A DNA stretch of 33,040 nucleotides, taken from the NCBI GenBank assembly GCA_022072245.1, contig JAJVIA010000103.1, forward strand, positions 1 to 33,040, in the 5' to 3' direction. Below are positions 6,385-13,927 of the stretch, piece by piece (the stretch's first letter is position 1; each line of letters starts with the position of its first letter). The stretch is from Anaerolineae bacterium. GTDB taxonomy: Bacteria > Chloroflexota > Anaerolineae > UBA4142 > SHND01. The notes beneath the pieces were generated by a model, which searched no databases, was not told the DNA's origin, and was given only the letters and a program-made list of their open reading frames with translations. The translations under genes were made by a program, and so were the position numbers.

Positions 6385-8052
6385 GTGCGAGTTCTCGTTA
6401 TCGGCATTGACGGCGCGACCTTTCGGTTGATGCGCCCCCTCATGCAAAAGGGCTATATGCCTTTTCTCTGTCGCGTCGAACAAGAAGGCGCGCTCGGCGT
6501 CTTGACGACAATTTATCCGCCCGTCACCGCGCCCGCGTGGTCTTCGTTCATGACCGGTAAAAATCCGGGCAAACACGGCGTGTATGAATTTTTGCACCGC
6601 AAGCGCGGCACCTTTGAACAAATTCCCGTGAACGCGGGCATGCTCGGCAGTGAAACGCTTTGGGAAATGATGAGCAAAGCGGGCAAACGGATGGTCGTCG
6701 TCAGCGTGCCGCTGTGTTATCCGCCCTTTGCGGTGAACGGCACGCTCATGTCGGATTTTCTCGCGCCGATGGGCGCGCGCGATTTATCGTATCCGCCCGA
6801 ATTGCTACAAGAGGTCGAAGATAAATTCGGCGAATATCTCTTGTATCACAAACAGGTGTACACGCCCGACAATGTGGGCAATGTGCTGCAAGAGCTAGAG
6901 GACAATACGGCGTACCGTCAACGCGTCGCGGAATATCTGTTGCAGCGCGACCCGTGGGATTTTGCGATGGTGTACTTTGAAGGCACCGACCGTTTGCAGC
7001 ATGAATTGTGGCACGTCATTGACGAGACGAGTCCGATGCACAATGAAAAGGAAGCCGCGCAGTACGCCGAACGCACGCGCAATTATTTTCGCGTATTGGA
7101 TGACGACGTGCGCAAACTCGCCGAGCTCGCGCTGGCGCAAGACCCGGACACGACCATTATTTTAATGAGCGACCACGGTTTTGGCGCGATTCACAAATTC
7201 GTCAATTTCAATATCTGGCTGTTGCGCGAAGGATTTTTGAAACTCAAACAAGACATTCCGACGCAGTTGAAAAACGCGTTATTCAATTTGGGTTTCACGC
7301 CGTCGCTCGGTTACAAACTGTCCATGAATTTCGGTTTTGCCAATTTGCGTTTGTCGCAAGGCATGACCAACCGCAACCAAATTCTCGATTGGGTGCGGCG
7401 CGGGTTTCTCTCGTTCCGCAATGTGGATTGGGCGCGCACGCGCGCCTTTTCGAGCGGCAACTATGGGCAAATTTTTGTGAACCTGCAGGGCCGCGAACAA
7501 TTCGGCAGCGTCGCGGAAGCGGATTATCAAAACGTGTGCGCCGACATTACCGCGCGCTTGTACGAACTCAAAGACCCGCAAAATGGAGTCCCCATAGTCG
7601 CAAAGGTGTATAAACAATCCGAAAAATTTTGGGGCGAATTTATTGACGACGCGCCCGACATTGTTTTTTCGCTCGCGGAAAATTATAAAGCGCTCGGCAC
7701 GCTCGAATTTGCGTCCAACAAAATCGTCGAACCCGCGTTCGGCAATTCGGGCGACCACCGCATGGACGGCTTTGTCGGCATGTTGGGCAAACAAATCAAA
7801 CGCGGCGCGCCGATTGAAAACGCCAACATCATGGACGTCGCGCCGACGATTTTGTATTTGATGGGTTTGCCGATTCCGTCTGATTTGGACGGCCAGGTGT
7901 TGACGAAACCGCTGTCCGACGAGCTGCTCATGTCAGCGGCGATTGTCCACGGCGACGCATTGGGCGCGCGCGACCAGATTGTGCCGGACTATTCCGAAGA
8001 GGAATCGGAAGAGGTCAAAGAGCGTTTGCGCGCGCTGGGCTATTTGGGATAA
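6385..8052 (+). CDS. alkaline-phosphatase-superfamily phosphodiesterase/phosphatase, copy 1
   Basis: The 555-residue protein belongs to the type I phosphodiesterase/nucleotide pyrophosphatase branch. The metal-binding and catalytic set is visible: Asp9 in GIDGAT, candidate nucleophile Thr48 in PPVTAPAW, Asp202 and His206 in GTDRLQHELW, Asp263-His264 in MSDHGFG and His458 in GDHRMDG. There is no signal peptide or membrane helix, so it looks cytoplasmic, which is unusual for the superfamily. It ends in RLRALGYLG, a tail shared with copy 2 at 13928. The start is GTG at 6385, aligned with the ATG of copy 2; no ribosome-binding site is obvious. The substrate is unknown: a phosphodiester or pyrophosphate of a glycan precursor is plausible from the neighbours. 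Confidence 0.88.
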   Translation: MRVLVIGIDGATFRLMRPLMQKGYMPFLCRVEQEGALGVLTTIYPPVTAPAWSSFMTGKNPGKHGVYEFLHRKRGTFEQIPVNAGMLGSETLWEMMSKAGKRMVVVSVPLCYPPFAVNGTLMSDFLAPMGARDLSYPPELLQEVEDKFGEYLLYHKQVYTPDNVGNVLQELEDNTAYRQRVAEYLLQRDPWDFAMVYFEGTDRLQHELWHVIDETSPMHNEKEAAQYAERTRNYFRVLDDDVRKLAELALAQDPDTTIILMSDHGFGAIHKFVNFNIWLLREGFLKLKQDIPTQLKNALFNLGFTPSLGYKLSMNFGFANLRLSQGMTNRNQILDWVRRGFLSFRNVDWARTRAFSSGNYGQIFVNLQGREQFGSVAEADYQNVCADITARLYELKDPQNGVPIVAKVYKQSEKFWGEFIDDAPDIVFSLAENYKALGTLEFASNKIVEPAFGNSGDHRMDGFVGMLGKQIKRGAPIENANIMDVAPTILYLMGLPIPSDLDGQVLTKPLSDELLMSAAIVHGDALGARDQIVPDYSEEESEEVKERLRALGYLG

Positions 8053-8059
8053 AGACGCC

Positions 8060-9124
8060 ATGCGCTTTGTAATCGTTTTTTGCAGCGCCGCCCTGCTTTT
8101 GCTCGCCGCCGCCGCCGCCATCAATTATGTCGTCAATCCGTACGCTATCTATCCGCCGCGCTGGTTCACGCCCGTCTCCGTCAATGATTTGGAGCGCGCG
8201 CTGCGCGAGCTCGAAAGTCCCACTGCGCGCCCCGAGCTGGTTGTCTTTGGGTCGTCGCGCAGTTCGCGTTTGCGCCCCGCAGATTTGGAATGTTATACGG
8301 GCTTGACGAGCGTCAACGCCGCGTACGCGGGCGCGACGCCGGAAGGATATTTTGCGCTGGCGTCGTATCTGGTCGAAAACAAGCCGCCGCCCAAAATGAT
8401 CATCGTGGGCGTGGACATTGAAGCGTTTCAAATCGCCGCCAAGTTTGGCGACAAGGTGACGGGCGTGCCGCGCCTCAAGCGTTATCTGCAAGATACGAAC
8501 GCGCTGCAAGAAACGTGGCTGGACGGAACCAATTTGGTGTCGTGGGCGCAATTGGACGACTCGCTGCGCGCCCTCGCTCGCGTGTTCGGGCTAGACCCCA
8601 ATCAGACCACGCCGCTGGAACGCGCGTGGAAAAATATGGTCAATGCGTTGGCGCCCAAGCAAAAAGCAAACGACCAAACCGCCAGCGCGCGCGCGCAGCG
8701 ACGGCAGCAGCGGCGGGCAGCCAATCGCGCCGAGATTTCGCCCGCGCTCGTAACCGAACATTATCAAAATCGCTTTAACGCTTATACCGCGCTCTCGGAC
8801 GAACAGGTCCGGTATTTTGAAGCGTTGTTGCGGCTCGCGCGCGAAAAAAATATCGCGGTGAAACTTTTTGTTACGACGCTGCATCCACAATTGATTGAGG
8901 TTTTGAACAAACAGGGTTTTTATCCAAAACGCTTTGCGGACGTACAGCGGTGGCTCACGCAATTGCAGCCAACGTACGAGTTCGCGTATTACGATTTTTC
9001 GACACCCGCCAAATTTGGCGGCAACACCCAAGATTTTTTCAATCTATCGCACATTGACGAAACCAACAGCGCGCGCGTGATTGGGGCGATGTTTCCGGAA
9101 CGCAAAGCGCAGTGCGCGCCATAG
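8060..9124 (+). CDS. SGNH/DltD-like membrane-anchored protein, partner of the MBOAT enzyme
   Basis: A 354-residue protein with an N-terminal hydrophobic anchor (about 4-24) and an extracytoplasmic domain. FGSSRSSRLR (about 75-84) resembles SGNH block I with its serine, followed by NAAYAGATPEGYF and the strand MIIVGVDIEAF. Near the C terminus, FFNLSHIDETN carries the His of the last block, but the residue three before it, usually Asp, is Asn. DltD, AlgJ/AlgX and similar proteins work with an MBOAT enzyme to transfer acyl groups onto exported polymers, and an MBOAT gene follows directly. The ATG at 8060 begins the hydrophobic segment; the frame is open further upstream inside the previous gene, but that part is an artefact. 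Family placement is by motif pattern only. Confidence 0.7.
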   Translation: MRFVIVFCSAALLLLAAAAAINYVVNPYAIYPPRWFTPVSVNDLERALRELESPTARPELVVFGSSRSSRLRPADLECYTGLTSVNAAYAGATPEGYFALASYLVENKPPPKMIIVGVDIEAFQIAAKFGDKVTGVPRLKRYLQDTNALQETWLDGTNLVSWAQLDDSLRALARVFGLDPNQTTPLERAWKNMVNALAPKQKANDQTASARAQRRQQRRAANRAEISPALVTEHYQNRFNAYTALSDEQVRYFEALLRLAREKNIAVKLFVTTLHPQLIEVLNKQGFYPKRFADVQRWLTQLQPTYEFAYYDFSTPAKFGGNTQDFFNLSHIDETNSARVIGAMFPERKAQCAP

Positions 9125-9194
9125 TAGGGGCAAAGCATTGGCGCGCGCGCGTGTGCTGTTTGAGTGAATGGAAACGCCAATGCTTTGCCCCTAC
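9124..9194. repeat. long inverted repeat, 20-bp perfect arms
   Basis: GTAGGGGCAAAGCATTGGCG at 9124-9143 is repeated exactly in reverse complement at 9175-9194, around 31 bp rich in GCGC. The left arm begins on the last base of the preceding stop codon and the right arm ends 7 bp before the MBOAT ATG, so it fills the intergenic gap. No transposase is nearby. It resembles a palindromic intergenic repeat and would form a strong RNA hairpin in a transcript spanning both genes. Confidence 0.9.
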
Positions 9195-9201
9195 AGCTGC
9201 C

Positions 9202-10629
9202 ATGCTCTTTAACAGTTACGAATTTATTTTTTTGTTTTTGCCGGTAGTGTTGGTCGTGTATTGGAGCATTGCGGTACGCCAACGCAATTGGCGTTTGTTG
9301 TGGTTGACGCTGGCGAGCTATTATTTTTACGCTTTTTGGAATTATAAATTTCTCGCGCTGATTATCGCTTCGACGGCGATTGACTATTGGGTCGGTCCGA
9401 AAATTTATGCGGCGCAAGATATTCGCACACGGCGCGCGTGGCTGAGCGTTTCGCTCCTCAGCAATCTTGGCGGCCTCGCCTTTTTCAAATACTATAATTT
9501 CGCCGCCGACCAAATCAACGGCCTCGGCGGCATGTTCGGGCTGGATTATCTCGCGCCGGTGTTGAATGTGGCGCTGCCCATCGGCATTTCGTTCACGGCG
9601 TTCGAATCGTTGAGTTATACGATTGATTTGTATCGCGGCCAAGTGAAACCCGCGCGCGATTTTTTGGTGTTGGCTTGTTTCGTGTCCGTGTTTCCGCGCA
9701 TGATTGCGGGGCCCATCATTCGCTATGCGCCGTTTGCGCCGCAGTTGGAACGCGACCCGCGCACCCGCGCCCATGCCGACGATGCCATGAACGGCATTTA
9801 TTTTTTCGTCGTCGGCTTGGCAAAAAAAGTTCTGGTCGCGGACGTGATTGCGGGCTACATCAATCCGCTGCTCACGGGTAACGCGTATTTGCAATTGGGT
9901 TTGCTGGGCAGTTGGGGCGTCATGCTCGGTTACTCGTTTCAACTGCTCTTTGATTTTTCGGGTTACAGCGATATGGCGGTGGGGCTCGGCAAAACGCTCG
10001 GTCTCGACCTGCCGCAAAATTTCAATTCGCCGTACAAAGCGGCAAGCATCATTGATTTTTGGCGGCGCTGGCACATGACGTTATCATCGTGGCTGCGCGA
10101 TTATTTATACATTCCGCTCGGCGGGAACCGGCACGGCGAATTTGCCACGATGCGGAATTTGATGCTTACGATGGCGTTGGGCGGTTTGTGGCACGGCGCG
10201 AATTGGACCTTTGTGCTGTGGGGTTTTTATCACGGCATCTGGTTGGTATTGAATCATCAAGCGGCGAAATTGCGTTTGGAAACGACGCGTTTCAAATTTT
10301 TGCTGCATCCCGCGCCGACGCGCGCGGCGACGTTCATCATTGTCGTTTTCGGCTGGGTCTTGTTCCGCAGCGACAATCTAGCGATGGCGCTGTATTTATG
10401 GCAGTCCATGTTGGGGCTGCACGGCATAGACTGGCACAATTTGCATACGCTCAGTTACGGATTTTGGGCTATGCTCGGCGTCGGGTTTGGCTTGGCTATG
10501 TTTGCGCCCAATACATGGCAAATCAAAATTACGCCAAAATTGCGTTACGCCATTATCTTGGGTATGCTCGCCGCCGTGTGCGTCCTGATGCTCGGCCAGC
10601 GCAGTCCCTTTTTGTATTTTCAATTCTAG
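9202..10629 (+). CDS. MBOAT family membrane O-acyltransferase (AlgI/DltB/PatA type)
   Basis: This 475-residue polytopic enzyme transfers an acyl group, usually acetyl, across the membrane to an extracellular polysaccharide. The MBOAT core is clear: LPIGISFTAFESLSYTID (about 125-142), MIAGPIIRY (167-175), DFSGYSDMAVGLG (251-263), NFNSPYKAASIIDFWRRWHMTLSSWLRDYLYIPLGGNR within 273-310, and GLWHGANWTFVLWGFYHG (328-345) with the catalytic His331. About ten hydrophobic helices are present. The ATG at 9202 starts the usual first helix (MLFNSYEFIFLFLP); the 30 codons upstream are a translation of the inverted repeat. It pairs with the SGNH-like gene before it, like DltB with DltD. Confidence 0.95.
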   Translation: MLFNSYEFIFLFLPVVLVVYWSIAVRQRNWRLLWLTLASYYFYAFWNYKFLALIIASTAIDYWVGPKIYAAQDIRTRRAWLSVSLLSNLGGLAFFKYYNFAADQINGLGGMFGLDYLAPVLNVALPIGISFTAFESLSYTIDLYRGQVKPARDFLVLACFVSVFPRMIAGPIIRYAPFAPQLERDPRTRAHADDAMNGIYFFVVGLAKKVLVADVIAGYINPLLTGNAYLQLGLLGSWGVMLGYSFQLLFDFSGYSDMAVGLGKTLGLDLPQNFNSPYKAASIIDFWRRWHMTLSSWLRDYLYIPLGGNRHGEFATMRNLMLTMALGGLWHGANWTFVLWGFYHGIWLVLNHQAAKLRLETTRFKFLLHPAPTRAATFIIVVFGWVLFRSDNLAMALYLWQSMLGLHGIDWHNLHTLSYGFWAMLGVGFGLAMFAPNTWQIKITPKLRYAIILGMLAAVCVLMLGQRSPFLYFQF

Positions 10630-10772
10630 AAAAAATTCCGCTTTGCTGCAAGGATTAGACCCAAAGATTTTCCGGACAATCGCTTGGCTTTTTACGCATT
10701 ATTTTGAAAACTCCAAAGTCTCTCTGGCGTCGAAAAGGAATTTATCAAACGTTTTGGAAGAATGGGGGCAAT

Positions 10773-12398
10773 ATGCTTCGTAACATTCTTTTTGCCTTTG
10801 CAATTTTTGTCGGGATATTTGCCGACGTGAACGCCGGGCCGCTGAACCAGCTTGCGGATAACGCAGCGCTGCGCGCCGTCCAACAGTTCAAGAGAGACAT
10901 GCGTTTCCGTGCGAGCGCGAAAACAGCCCGGACGACGCCAAACCCAAGCGTTGGCGTCCAAGACAAACAGGCCCCGGAAGCTTTCGTCCATTTTGCCGAA
11001 GTAACGCTTGAAGCGGGCTTGCCCTTGGAACCAGCGCCAACGCATGGTATGGCTTGGGGCGACTTTGATAACGACGGTTGGGTGGATTTATACATCGTGC
11101 ATCACGCCAAGACTCCATCCCTGATGCATAATAATCAGGATGGCACATTCGCCGATGTTACAGGTTCTGCCGGAATGGAGACGCTCACCGACCGGCACGG
11201 CTGCGAATGGGGCGATTTGAATAACGACCTTTATTTGGATCTGTATTGCAACGCGGGCGCGCAGCGCGGTTTGGGAGCCAAACCGAATCAACTCTGGAAA
11301 AACAATGGCGACGGAACCTTTCAAGATGTTGCCGCCGCGATGGGCGTTATCAATGCGCGGGGCCGGGGACGTAGCGTAAACTGGTTTGACTATAACGGCG
11401 ATGGAATGCTTGATCTTTTTGTAGCGAATCAACTGCGTCAAAAAGGCGTGGAACCCAATCGCCTGTATCGTAATGAGGGTTCATTTTTTACAGACCTTGC
11501 CGCGTCGACCGGCCTGAGTCAACCCCTGCCAATTGTGGCAAGCGCGCTGGTTGACTACAATCAAGATAATTTGTGGGATTTGACCATTGCGCCGGGAAAT
11601 AATCTCACACTGTTCAAGCGCAAAAAGAATGGCGGCTTTAAGGCATTGGGTCCCGAGAAAACAGGTCTGCTCGCCGACAACGTGGTTGCCCTTGCGTGGG
11701 GCGATTATGACAATGACGGTTATCAAGATTTGTACGTGGCGGCGGAGGATACCAAATCCAAGTTGTTTCATAATGACCACAACGGCGTCTTTACCGAAGT
11801 CACCGCGACCGCAAACCTTCAAGCGGTCAATGATTTTGACGTAGCCAGCGCCTTGTGGGCGGATTGGAACAATGACGGATGGCTTGACCTGTTTGTCGTC
11901 CGCCGGGGACCCAAGAAACACGCCAATGCGCCGGACGTGCTTTTACGCAATAATGGCAACGGCGCCTTTACGGATGTAACAGCGCTAACCGGTGTCGCAG
12001 GCCCGACCACCGGCAAAGGCGACGCCGCCGCCGCAGCGGATTATGATAATGATGGCTTTTTGGATTTATTTGTGACCAATGGCAGAGGTAGTATGGGGAA
12101 CGGTCTTTTGTATCGCAATCTGGGAAATAGGAATCATTGGCTGACGCTGCAACTAGTTGGCGCCCATTCGAATTCTTTGGCGCTTGGCAGCAAGGTCTGG
12201 CTCCAAACCGGCGACAAAACTCAATACCGCGAGTATTTGGACAATGGCGGCAGTTGGGGCCAAAGTCAGTTCGGCGCGCATTTTGGTTTGGGCAAAGCCA
12301 CAACGATCCAGTCCATTAAAATACAGTGGCCCGATTCTCAGATTCAGGAATTGAACGACGTCGCTGTGGATCAGATTTTGGTAATTCGACAACCCTAG
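10773..12398 (+). CDS. secreted CRTAC1-like protein with VCBS/FG-GAP repeats and ASPIC/UnbV domain
   Basis: A 541-residue exported protein. The start is fixed by GGGGG six bases upstream and by a signal peptide (about 1-22, cleavage after VNA). Seven blades carry calcium-loop-like motifs of the form D-x-N/D-x-D-G-x-x-D-L, for example GDFDNDGWVDLY, DYNGDGMLDLF, GDYDNDGYQDLY and DYDNDGFLDLF, implying a beta-propeller. The last 80 residues are an ASPIC/UnbV domain (HWLTLQLVG, ALGSKVWL, IQWPDSQIQELN). Its function is unknown; such proteins bind calcium and are thought to act in surface adhesion or binding. GCGC runs are visibly scarcer than in neighbouring genes and the ribosome-binding site is strong, suggesting separate ancestry together with the next gene. 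Confidence 0.92.
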   Translation: MLRNILFAFAIFVGIFADVNAGPLNQLADNAALRAVQQFKRDMRFRASAKTARTTPNPSVGVQDKQAPEAFVHFAEVTLEAGLPLEPAPTHGMAWGDFDNDGWVDLYIVHHAKTPSLMHNNQDGTFADVTGSAGMETLTDRHGCEWGDLNNDLYLDLYCNAGAQRGLGAKPNQLWKNNGDGTFQDVAAAMGVINARGRGRSVNWFDYNGDGMLDLFVANQLRQKGVEPNRLYRNEGSFFTDLAASTGLSQPLPIVASALVDYNQDNLWDLTIAPGNNLTLFKRKKNGGFKALGPEKTGLLADNVVALAWGDYDNDGYQDLYVAAEDTKSKLFHNDHNGVFTEVTATANLQAVNDFDVASALWADWNNDGWLDLFVVRRGPKKHANAPDVLLRNNGNGAFTDVTALTGVAGPTTGKGDAAAAADYDNDGFLDLFVTNGRGSMGNGLLYRNLGNRNHWLTLQLVGAHSNSLALGSKVWLQTGDKTQYREYLDNGGSWGQSQFGAHFGLGKATTIQSIKIQWPDSQIQELNDVAVDQILVIRQP

Positions 12399-12434
12399 AA
12401 TTTCGACTTGGGAAATTGCGGGATCGTCTGTAAA

Positions 12435-12464
12435 ACCTTTCAGGTTTTCGAAAACCCAAAAGGT
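12435..12464. repeat. 30-bp imperfect palindrome
   Basis: ACCTTT-CA-GGTTTT-CG-AAAACC-CA-AAAGGT is symmetrical except for the CA/CA internal mismatch. It lies 36 bp after the CRTAC1-like gene in a 205-bp gap. No T-run follows, so it is either a weak terminator or a small palindromic repeat. Confidence 0.7.
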
Positions 12465-12603
12465 CTCGTACCCCGCAACTTTAGCTTGTTCGAATAGATC
12501 TTGCTGCCGTTGGGCTTGGTGAAAAGAGTTCCGTCAAACCTTCAGAAACGGCTGGCCGACCTGTGTGTTCGTCTAACGTCAACTGAATAGGAGTAGAATC
12601 GTT

Positions 12604-13923
12604 ATGTCCAAGCAAAAAACAATTTACGTTATTCTGACCGTGATCTTGGCGGTATCTTGTTTTTCAACCTCGTCTTGGCGGCACGCCACTGCCGCGGACA
12701 CCGCTCTGACCCATGGGCCTGTTTTTGGCGCGGTCACCGCGACCGCCGCGCGCGTCTTTGCGCGCACGCGCGACGCGGCCGAGGTCAAGGTGCGCTATGG
12801 CCAAGCCGCCGACCTAAGCGATGCAGTCGAAACTGCCGCGCAGCAAACGGGCGCTGAGCATGATTTCACGACCATCATATCGCTTGACCATCTAAATCCG
12901 AACACAACCTATTATGTAGATATTCTGGTTGACGCTGTGCCGCAGCTTGCCGCGCCGTATCCGCATTTCAAAAGTTTCCCGGCGCCGGGGACGGAAACCT
13001 CATTCAAGTTTGTGTATCTTACCGATTCGAATGCAGACCCCTTTATGGACGCCAAAACCTTTATCTATGCCGGGCGCGAAAAACCCGCGTTTGTAATTTT
13101 GGGCGGAGATTTTCCACACGGGAAATCGCTGAATTTGGAGCGCAAGCGCTTTTACTATAAAGCCATTTACGACCCCGCGACGAGTCCCAGTATACGAGAT
13201 TTCGTAAATCTCATTTTGCGCCAATATCCCGTCGCGCACATGTGGGACAATCATGACTTTGGAATGCCTTCCAACAAAAATTATCCGTTGCGCGCCACAA
13301 ATTTGCAGGTGTTGCAGGAATATTTTCCAACCTATCCTTTGAGCCAGTACGGAGATTGGCAAAAATTTTCGTACGCGCAAGCGGATTTTTTCTTGCTTGA
13401 CTCGCGTTCCCAACGCGACCCCAATCAGAGCGCCGATGGCCCTCACAAATCCATGTTGGACGGCGACGAGCTGGGCGAGGCGGGCCAATTAGCCTGGTTA
13501 AAAAAGGGTTTGCTAGAATCTACCGCCCGGTGGAAATTTATTTTGACGCCGGTGCCTTTTAATCCAACCGCAAAACCCAAAACATCGTGGGGCGCCTTTC
13601 AGTACGAACGCAATACGCTCATCCAATTTATCCACGAGAATGGCATCACGGGCGTAGTGAGCGTTACCGGCGACCTGCACATGGGCGGTATTGACGACGG
13701 CGCCCATTCCACCATTCCCGAAATGGTCGTCCCCGGCCCCAACGGGCCGGGTTGTATTAGCACCGGTGAGCCGGGGCTGTGGAGCGAAGGAACTTATGGC
13801 ATAGAGGGCCAGCGCTGCAACGGCTATGGCGTAATCATCGTCAAGGCCGACCCGCCTCGCCTCAAATTCAGAGTAAAAAATTCGCAGGGCGACATCAAGC
13901 TCCGCTTTACGGTAAAACCATAA
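12604..13923 (+). CDS. secreted PhoD-like metallophosphatase
   Basis: A 439-residue exported enzyme of the PhoD (alkaline phosphatase D) group, acting on phosphomonoesters or phosphodiesters outside the cell. A signal peptide is followed by either ATA cleavage at about residue 30 or a weak lipobox at Cys19. Residues 33-130 form a fibronectin-like N-terminal domain (THGPVFGAVTATAARVFART). The metallophosphatase domain has Asp141 (VYLTDSNAD), Asp169 (LGGDFPHG), the MWDNHDFG motif (213-220) and GDLH (356-359). The ATG at 12604 is preceded by ATAGGAGTAG. It lies 5 bp upstream of the second phosphodiesterase-like gene and shares the lower GCGC content of the CRTAC1-like gene before it. The exact substrate is unknown. 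Confidence 0.88.
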   Translation: MSKQKTIYVILTVILAVSCFSTSSWRHATAADTALTHGPVFGAVTATAARVFARTRDAAEVKVRYGQAADLSDAVETAAQQTGAEHDFTTIISLDHLNPNTTYYVDILVDAVPQLAAPYPHFKSFPAPGTETSFKFVYLTDSNADPFMDAKTFIYAGREKPAFVILGGDFPHGKSLNLERKRFYYKAIYDPATSPSIRDFVNLILRQYPVAHMWDNHDFGMPSNKNYPLRATNLQVLQEYFPTYPLSQYGDWQKFSYAQADFFLLDSRSQRDPNQSADGPHKSMLDGDELGEAGQLAWLKKGLLESTARWKFILTPVPFNPTAKPKTSWGAFQYERNTLIQFIHENGITGVVSVTGDLHMGGIDDGAHSTIPEMVVPGPNGPGCISTGEPGLWSEGTYGIEGQRCNGYGVIIVKADPPRLKFRVKNSQGDIKLRFTVKP

Positions 13924-13927
13924 AAAT

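Noticed and set aside
9124-9194. Terminal inverted repeats of a transposon
   Set aside because: The arms are only 31 bp apart, with no transposase and no target-site duplication.
9112-9201. Upstream extension of the MBOAT reading frame
   Set aside because: These 30 codons translate the inverted repeat and precede the normal N-terminal helix, so the ATG at 9202 is preferred.
8989-10074. 361-codon open frame on the minus strand opposite the MBOAT gene
   Set aside because: It lies antisense to a gene with full family motifs, is rich in Arg/His/Gln/Ala as expected for reversed GC-rich coding DNA, and has no recognisable domain.
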